Source: Pyxicephalus adspersus
Lineage: Eukaryota > Chordata > Amphibia > Anura > Pyxicephalidae
Assembly: GCF_032062135.1 (NCBI RefSeq)
Contig: NC_092863.1
Location: 17,620,428-17,684,427, forward strand
Length of the DNA stretch: 64,000 bases
Direction: 5' to 3'
The translations under genes were made by a program, and so were the position numbers. The notes below the pieces were generated by a model, which had not been told where the DNA came from, did not search any database, and saw only the letters and a program-made list of their open reading frames with translations. Below, piece after piece: positions 57,619 to 64,000 of the stretch. Within the stretch, counting starts at the first letter, position 1. Every line of letters starts with the position of its first letter.

Positions 57619-57996
57619 GTGTGACAATGCTGCCCCTGCATGCAGACCCTATAAAGGCATAAAATCTAAAGTAGGTGGGTGGAAGAGAGAAAGAGCTGAT
57701 CTTTGCAAACATCTAAGAATTTATTCTGTAAATATACTTTAAAACCATACACCACTTTATGTTTCTAGTTTAATTAGTTTACATAGTGCTAGGAAATTCT
57801 ACACCACTTAACAGAATACAAAGGTCAGTCACATCCATGCTGCCTATCCAGATTCCTGTCTAATGTCCCTTACACATATGCATACACAGTATGCGTGATT
57901 GCTCAGTTTATGCTCAATAGAAAAATCTCCTATGCAAACATACCAAGACTGTACTCCATGTATACATCAACCCAAGTCAAACAAAATCCCAGGACC

Positions 57997-58047
57997 TATT
58001 TAATGTACAGCGCTGCATAATATGTTGGCGCTATATAAATCTTGTTT

Positions 58048-58087
<40 letters not shown>

Positions 58088-58090
58088 TTC
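57997..58090 (+). mobile_element. LINE-like 3' tail ending in (AAT)n
   Basis: TATTTAATGTACAGCGCTGC, ATAATATGTTGGCGCTATAT and AAATCTTG, then an AATAAT run of about 40 bp. Only the last ~95 bp of the tail seen at 50980-51115 remain. Confidence 0.8.
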
Positions 58091-60731
58091 CCAGGACCTG
58101 TAGTTCTAACCAGCAAGCTACCATTTTTTCTGACCCCATAGCTAGTTAGCACACAACACCTTTGCAGATCCTCCAAGATTTTATGCAAATATAGACTTTT
58201 CTGTACGTGGATATTTGCTTATTTTTAGGTTTATTGCTAGTGCCCAAGCCTTGTAATAGGTCACTGAGTACTGAGGGGGTAAAAATGGTTCCATGCCACT
58301 TTTTTTATTTTCATTTCTTACTAGCAGCATCTTGACTGTGCAGAACATTGGCGAGTACCTTGCCATCCCCACCCGCTGGTGATGTCACAACTGAAGGGTC
58401 ACTCGGTGTAAAGTCGAGATCAGCAAGTGCAATCTGTAGACGTCACAGAGAAAGGCCTGTGTTCTGGAGCAGCTGCATTGTGAAATACAATCAGAGCGCT
58501 AAGGATTTTAAACCCGGTAACCACAGGCTTCCCAGACATGTTGACAGACACAAAGCCTGCATGTGGCAAAACTGTCATAATAAGTGTAACACATAAGTTT
58601 CAAAAGACGTGCTAATGCATTAGTAAATGCGTTGTGCCATTTACACACAATAAATCGTACTTAGTGAGTTGCTAAACAATAAAGGAAGAGTGACATTTGA
58701 ATCCTTTTGCTTTCCTTTCTGTTACTATAATCAGGTTAATTGGTCCGGTAGCACTTAGGGCCCATTTGTACCAGTCGGTTTTTTGGGATACATTTAACGC
58801 ACTCATGTTAACGCACCTTATGTGAATTGGTAATAGGTGTAGCGTTAAGGCAGCCCATTTACTTAACATACCATAAAGGACTTAAAATCAGACATTTTTT
58901 GTACAATTACAAAGCACAATACAGCACAATACACTGAAGTGCTTTACAGTGAACTGCAAGAAGGGTGCATTGGGGAAGTACATTGGGGTGTCATTACCGC
59001 AAAATAATTATATGAATGGCCCATTAGCTAATATCTTTGTGCATGTGATTCCTTCAAGGCCCTACTTCCACTGTATTACATGGTACGCCTATATTTCAAG
59101 ACTTCTAATGTAAGTGCCCATTGAACCCTACATTCGCTGTGCTACTTGGTATATAGGCAATATGGTATTAGCTGGTGGCAGGCGCAGATTACCATCTAAA
59201 AAAAAAAACACAGTGTGGCATCCCGTGTAGGCTTTATATACATGTCATGAGCAGAAGCACATTGCTTTGTATGATATTTTATGACTGCAATGGCTTTTTG
59301 GTTACACCATACCTTATCTCTTTTGCCCATGTGCTGGCATAACATCCAAGCAGGGAACACACATAAAATCATCAGGTCATTTAGCAATGACACAAGCTTC
59401 CCTGCAAAGCTCTGCATTGAGCATAAATAATAGAAAGCATTACAGCACTCAGTATATTCTTCAAAGAAAAAAAACAAGCTAAGTATCATGCAGATAAAAA
59501 AAAGTCCCGTTGACAGCATCTCTGTGTAAAAGATCCATTTCTAAGCAGTATCACCTTAACAAGTCAAACTCCTTGTAACTGGGCAGTCTCTGTTTAGTCC
59601 ATACCTATGTGATATGCAGCATGGACATTGTCTTCTAGTACCCCCGCAGTCCAACTCTGCAGCTGCCATTTTAGGAAAGGCCTCTATTACCATGCATTCT
59701 GTTCAGATTTATAATTTACAAGTCTCTTGTAATGCGCAGAAGTCTTTGTAATCTTGACCCAACACAATTATAGTTGCTCTTTAAATTTGGACTGCCAAAA
59801 TGATTTTTGCAAAGTGATGAGCGGTTACACATAGCGAATGTGAGCTGATCTGCAGTTTTAATGACTGGGCAAAAAAAATAAAGACCTTTCCCCATCCAAG
59901 GTACCCAACCCCATATATATAACCTTTTTATGGGTCTCTGTTTCCAAAATTACATAGCCTGTCCACTTCTGCTGTCTGATGAAAGTTGGCTGTGTCCTAG
60001 CAATTTCATACACTTCCATTGGGTTGTGACGCAGCTGTAGTATGGATAGATAGGAATTCTTATAGTAACAGACACAATTGCCTGCTCTTGGCTGGCTTAA
60101 GTCCTTGTAGACAAATTGCTGAAACTAAAATGGGAGGAGGCAGCTTTTATAAGTAATTTCCAGAGTAGAGGCAGAAGTTCCAGCAATGGTTTATGTGAGG
60201 CAGTTTTTCCAGATATTCCCAGGGTACAATGTCCCTGAAGACTTTTTACTATGTAGCACCAATAATATGACATTCATGGAAAGAGCAAAATACTGATTCC
60301 TTTTTCTGAGTCGGAGTATTAAATAGAGCCGAATATAAAAATCTGAACGCCAGTCAATGTTCAGCTGAAATATTTTAAGGGCCCATATAAAAGCCATCTT
60401 TCATTATGTATGAAAAGATATATTGGTGAAATATACTTACATACAATTTAAACTTACGACTTTAATAGGAGCCCGGCTGTCACAAACTGCTTGCAGACTT
60501 CATCTGGTTTTCAGTACGTTTCAAGTAGTGCTAAAGCCTGCTAACAAGCCCGCTAATAATGTCATTAGGTATGTCAGTTTTCACTTTTTTATTTCACATG
60601 GCATAATTATATAACAACTTTCAGACCAAACTACTCATAGCGATAGAGGCTGGGACTATAATGCCTTGATGCCCTGTTACCAGTCTACATGCTGCAATGC
60701 AAGCATTGCCACCCTCACTTCCTGAATCTTG
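58091..60731. other. Unassigned non-coding stretch
   Basis: No recognised gene or repeat. The 107-codon minus-strand frame (59196-59519) shows no domain I recognise. Several A runs (59199-59210, 59467-59474). Confidence 0.45.
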
Positions 60732-60747
60732 CCCCCCCCCCCCCCCC
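60732..60747. repeat. Poly-C run (16 C)
   Basis: Uninterrupted C homopolymer; its exact length is prone to sequencing error. Confidence 0.9.
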
Positions 60748-61944
60748 AACTATCTTTTACCAAAAGTGTTTTATTTGGCAATTTAGGTGGGGAATTAAAA
60801 AAATGCAGTTGCACCCTCAATCAATTGCTATCTCCTCAATATTTGTTTTCCCCACAAGACAAGGACTATAATCTGAGAATACATGTCATGGCCGTGCCCA
60901 CGAGGAGCATCAACACAACATCCTGTGCACTCTTTATGAATCTCTTTATGATTCACAGCTAGGAATAGAAAGTTTGGGCCTCAATGGATTTTGACATATC
61001 TACCGATATTATTCTTTTTATAACATTCTTTATTTGTAATTTTGGCAAGATAAGTACAATACAAAATTATATGTGACCAAGAGAATTAACATGAAAAAAT
61101 AGGGGGAGGAAAGGGGAAATGAGACAAAAGGAGGGGAACAGATGGGATAGACTCATGCAATTATACCAGTGCATTCTTTTGGGGAGAAACATGTTTAATT
61201 ATTTTCCTACAGCACATTTAAAGAAATAAAATACTGGAAAATGTGCATGGACAGCAAAAATGCATTGATCAATTTTTTTTTTCAGTTTTGTCCTTACATA
61301 CTCTTTATATTTTACATACATACACAGACATTCCCAGGCGGCTCCTGAGGCTTACAGCAAAACCTTCGTCTGACTGGTGATACTTACCTCATTTGGCTGT
61401 TGCTTTAGGCTACGTTCAGATGGGTAGTGAGAACAGACATTGTCAGGCCACTCCCAGTGGGTGGCATCTTGCCAGCTGCTTGGCAGCACCAAATGCACAG
61501 CAGGCAGCAGCGGGCCGTACTGGACCAATCACTACCACCTCTTTTATTCTCAATGAGTGAGACTCTGCATGTACTGCACCAAACTGAACGTGATTCATAA
61601 CATGCATGGCACCAGTTTATTGTCCTGTGGCGAGGACTTTGGACCACCTTCAGGAGCAAAATCATGTGGATATATCCTTGTAAGCTCTAAAGAATGGTGG
61701 AATGTTAGCAAAATACACAAAAAGATTTATATTTTTCAAATTTAATGATGCATATCAGAGCAAAGGAAAAAAGTGTCACCCATAGCAACCAGTCAAATGT
61801 CTCCGTGTACTCAAGAATTGTACAAGCTACAACTGTAAACAGAGAGACTTTCCATTTCCACATTTTTTTAACGAACTCCAGTGACCTTCTATGCAGAGAA
61901 TGAGTTTTCTGGGTAAACATACATAGATGGAATAAAAAAACATA
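60748..61944. other. Unassigned non-coding stretch
   Basis: 61015-61140 has T-rich then A/G-rich composition (AACATTCTTTATTTGTAATT, AGGGGGAGGAAAGGGG), possibly an antisense LINE tail. TAGGCTACGTTCAGATGGGT at 61408 looks like the terminus of a palindromic element, with no partner found. Confidence 0.45.
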
Positions 61945-62045
61945 TTTCTGGGTTGTGGGAGGAAACCAGGATAAACCTTCACAAACACAGAGAAAACATA
62001 GAAACTCCATACAGACAGTTTTAGCCAGAACTAAAACTCAAATGC
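61945..62045 (-). mobile_element. V-SINE fragment, minus orientation
   Basis: GGGTTGTGGGAGGAAACCAG, CACAGAGAAAACATAGAAAC and TCCATACAGACAGTTTTAGC, read on the minus strand, give the V-SINE order: TATGGAGTTT, then a degenerate CTCTGTGTTTGTG, then GGTTTCCTCCCACAACCC. Head and tail are missing. Confidence 0.65.
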
Positions 62046-62392
62046 TGTTGATCTCTTTTTTTTGGCTACAAGAAGGCCTGTCAAACTCAGATGAAACATA
62101 AGACGAATGAAGTCTTCAATTGGCTGCATTCAACTTATCATATTATATCAGCTTAATTAAAATAAGATGGTTATAAGGCTTTGTTACTTTGGAAAAGTAA
62201 ATGCATACAGGCAAACTCTGTTTAAGTGAAATCAACTCTTTCAGAAGTGTCAATTCTTACTGCTAACCTCCTTGTCTGAATAAAATAGCGATGGGTGGAA
62301 GACCCTAAGCGTAGCAGGGGACCAAAGAAATCAATGCTCCCAGATGTATTGGTTTCCCCAAGACATTAGCTGGGGATTTTACATCATTAATA

Positions 62393-62700
62393 GGCAGCAG
62401 GGTGGCTCAGTGCTTAGCACGCTGGCCTTTGCAGCACTGGGTCCCAGGTTCAAATCTCAGCCAGGACACTATCTGCATGGAGGTGCAGGTATCTTGCAGG
62501 TTCTCCCCGTGTCTGTGTGGGTTTCCTCCCATGTCCCAAAAACATGCAGTAAGGGTAATTGGCTTCCCCTCAGAATTGACCTTGGACTACATTAATGACA
62601 TATGACTATGGTAGGAATGCTAGATTGTGAGCTCATTTGAGGGACAGTTAGTGACTTGACCTTGTACAGCGCTACGTAATATGATGATACTGTTTAAAAA
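62393..62700 (+). mobile_element. V-SINE, near full length
   Basis: tRNA-derived head (GGCAGCAGGGTGGCTCAGTG, then GGTTCAAATCTCAGCC), conserved central domain (TCTGCATGGAGGTGCAGG, GGTTCTCCCCGTGTCTGTGT, GGGTTTCCTCCCATGTCCC) and a LINE-like 3' tail (TAGATTGTGAGCTCATTTG, GTACAGCGCTACGTAATATG). Such SINEs are transcribed by Pol III and copied by a partner LINE through the shared tail. Open frames of 67 and 83 codons inside it are not genes. Confidence 0.9.
62402..62458 (+). promoter_or_regulatory. Pol III internal promoter (A and B boxes) of the V-SINE
   Basis: TGGCTCAGTGCTTAGC at 62403 fits an A box and GGTTCAAATCT at 62448-62458 fits a B box; the spacing is normal for a tRNA-derived head. Activity is not implied. 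Confidence 0.6.
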
Positions 62701-62710
62701 TAGCATTATG

Positions 62711-62905
62711 TTAACCCTTTATTTTTTTCCCCTGTTGGAGCAAATTGTACCTCGTAAATTTACCCTGTAAATTTTCTTTTTTCTGGATCAACTATGTCCA
62801 TAGTGTTTTATATCTGGAATATGTTTATTTTCCTACCGGGGTAGTAGTTGATCTTAATGGACTTTTGTCTTTTTTCCACCTGACTTACTATGTAACTATT
62901 TGAGC
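62711..62905 (+). mobile_element. LINE 3' tail, same family as 6069-6530
   Basis: TTTCCCCTGTTGGAGCAAAT, GGATCAACTATGTCCATAGT, GATCTTAATGGACTTTTGTC and CTTACTATGTAACTATTT match the last ~190 bp of the relic at 6069-6530, without any coding part. It begins about ten bases after the V-SINE. Confidence 0.75.
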
Positions 62906-63920
62906 TGAGGCAAGGCAGCGATTCATTTTAAATGACCTTCAAAGTCAATACAATGAACCTATTAACACACTTGCATTTTTTTTTTATCTAGTGCAGCACA
63001 AAGGAGGTCCAATGTGGTGCATTATTGGCATGTACGTATCTGAGAATTGTTCTGTATCATGACCTGTCAAAGTCGTTTGACCAGAGAATTTCATGACTGA
63101 TTGTCTGTTCCACCCTAGGACATCCATTTCTTAAATGGGATACAAAAGGCAGGTCATGGCGTGAAGTATCTTTGTTGTATAAATGAACGTGGATAGCAAA
63201 ACTGAGTGGGGTATGGGGTATCTCCAATGTTCCTACAAGTGAATGAAACAACAGGAAGCATGGCAAAAATGAGCATCAGTAGTAGTAGGTTGTTCAACCG
63301 AACTCCAGTCTTCTACACTTGACTAGGATTCTGTACTGAAATTGCCTTCTTTAATTTCACTGCACTAAACTGTTTCTCTCAGCAAACATTAGAAGCTTCT
63401 GCATGTCTAATACAACCTCTCATTTTCTGATCCATCTCATTTTCTTTGTTGATGGACGTCAGGAATGATCTAGCACTTTCTGTCCCAGTTTTACTGGCCC
63501 ATCCTTTTCATTAGTTGTATTTCAGTTCCTGTAATCATAGAGGATTAGCATCACGTTTTGGGTGGGTGTCACCAAAGCTTTATAGTTTTCTGGATGTACA
63601 GTACTGTCTCTATGACTTACCTGCATTGCAAATACACCATGAGGATATACCTAGGTCTACAAATAGGTATGTAATATAAAAATAATATATTGAAATTAAT
63701 ATGAAATTAAAATTATAATTAGTATGTTGATAGGCTGTACCAGGCAAGGCAAAATATTTTTAGAATAAACCTTAGCTCTAACTCCAGCAATTTTCTGAAT
63801 AGAGACATACCATTATAGAGCACTCCCAGAGCCCTGACAGACTGGGTTGGAAATTTATCTCAGAGGACCGATGGCAAGATGTCTAAACTAAAGTTCCACT
63901 TTTAAAAGTTTTTATTCAGG
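62906..63920. other. Unassigned non-coding stretch
   Basis: AT-rich with no recognised gene or repeat. Confidence 0.45.
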
Positions 63921-63927
63921 CAGGGCA

Positions 63928-63967
63928 TTATTGCAGAAGGGGACAGGAGATATCCCTTCTGCAATAA
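63928..63967. repeat. Perfect 14-bp inverted repeat, 12-nt loop
   Basis: TTATTGCAGAAGGG and CCCTTCTGCAATAA are exact reverse complements around GACAGGAGATAT. The surrounding sequence (AAAGTTCCACTTTTAAAAGT to the window end) may belong to a palindromic repeat family whose right half lies beyond the window. Confidence 0.85.
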
Positions 63968-64000
63968 GCACTCTTACCTGTCTGATCGCTTTGGGGAACA

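Noticed and set aside
62393..62470. tRNA gene
   Set aside because: A and B boxes are present, but the sequence continues into a V-SINE central domain and LINE-like tail, and I could not form a convincing cloverleaf.
1..64000. Endogenous retrovirus or LTR element
   Set aside because: No paired long terminal repeats, primer-binding site or polyprotein motifs were seen.

Overview
This window looks like ordinary non-coding (intergenic or deep intronic) nuclear DNA from a vertebrate, most likely a neobatrachian frog of the ranid or pyxicephalid type. It is AT-rich and poor in CpG outside a few transposon copies. It holds V-SINE-type retroposons, LINE 3' tails, hAT and Tc1/mariner DNA-transposon relics, and many copies of palindromic non-autonomous elements. 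I associate that palindromic family (termini like GGGCCTGATTTATTAAAGC) with frog genomes from memory; the taxon is an inference, not a database result. I found no convincing host protein-coding exon, no rRNA and no functional tRNA. The longest open frame without unknown bases (174 codons, minus strand, 11814-12338) has no recognisable domain, and most longer frames fall in tandem repeats whose unit length is a multiple of three.

Layout. 0-1 kb: end of a CpG-rich palindromic MITE running straight into a minisatellite. 4-8 kb: a hAT MITE, a degraded LINE 3' end and a 30-bp minisatellite. 8-12 kb: three palindromic MITE copies and a LINE tail. 13-17 kb: TA microsatellites and a 27-bp minisatellite interrupted by 215 Ns. 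17-21 kb: a ~470-bp direct duplicate pair and two damaged hAT elements. 21-28 kb: mostly unassigned, with a 17-bp target duplication around a small retro-insertion. 28-35 kb: MITEs, a V-SINE, and one MITE inserted inside another. 37-42 kb: a LINE tail and two hAT elements with perfect 8-bp target duplications. 44-46 kb: another MITE-in-MITE nest. 48-57 kb: a MITE, LINE coding remnants, hAT MITEs, a dead Tc1/mariner transposase and a long-inverted-repeat element. 57-64 kb: a CpG-rich MITE, SINE and LINE tails, and a terminal hairpin.

No genes work together here. The window is best read as a record of transposon activity: which element inserted into which, the target duplications that reveal mechanism (5 bp, 8 bp, TA, 17 bp), and the LINE/SINE pairs that share a 3' tail. 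The most informative items are the two nested insertions, the 5-bp target duplications of the palindromic family, the intact-looking hAT element with an internal tandem array, and the assembly gap flanked by identical 58-bp sequences. I found no sign of a new multi-gene system.
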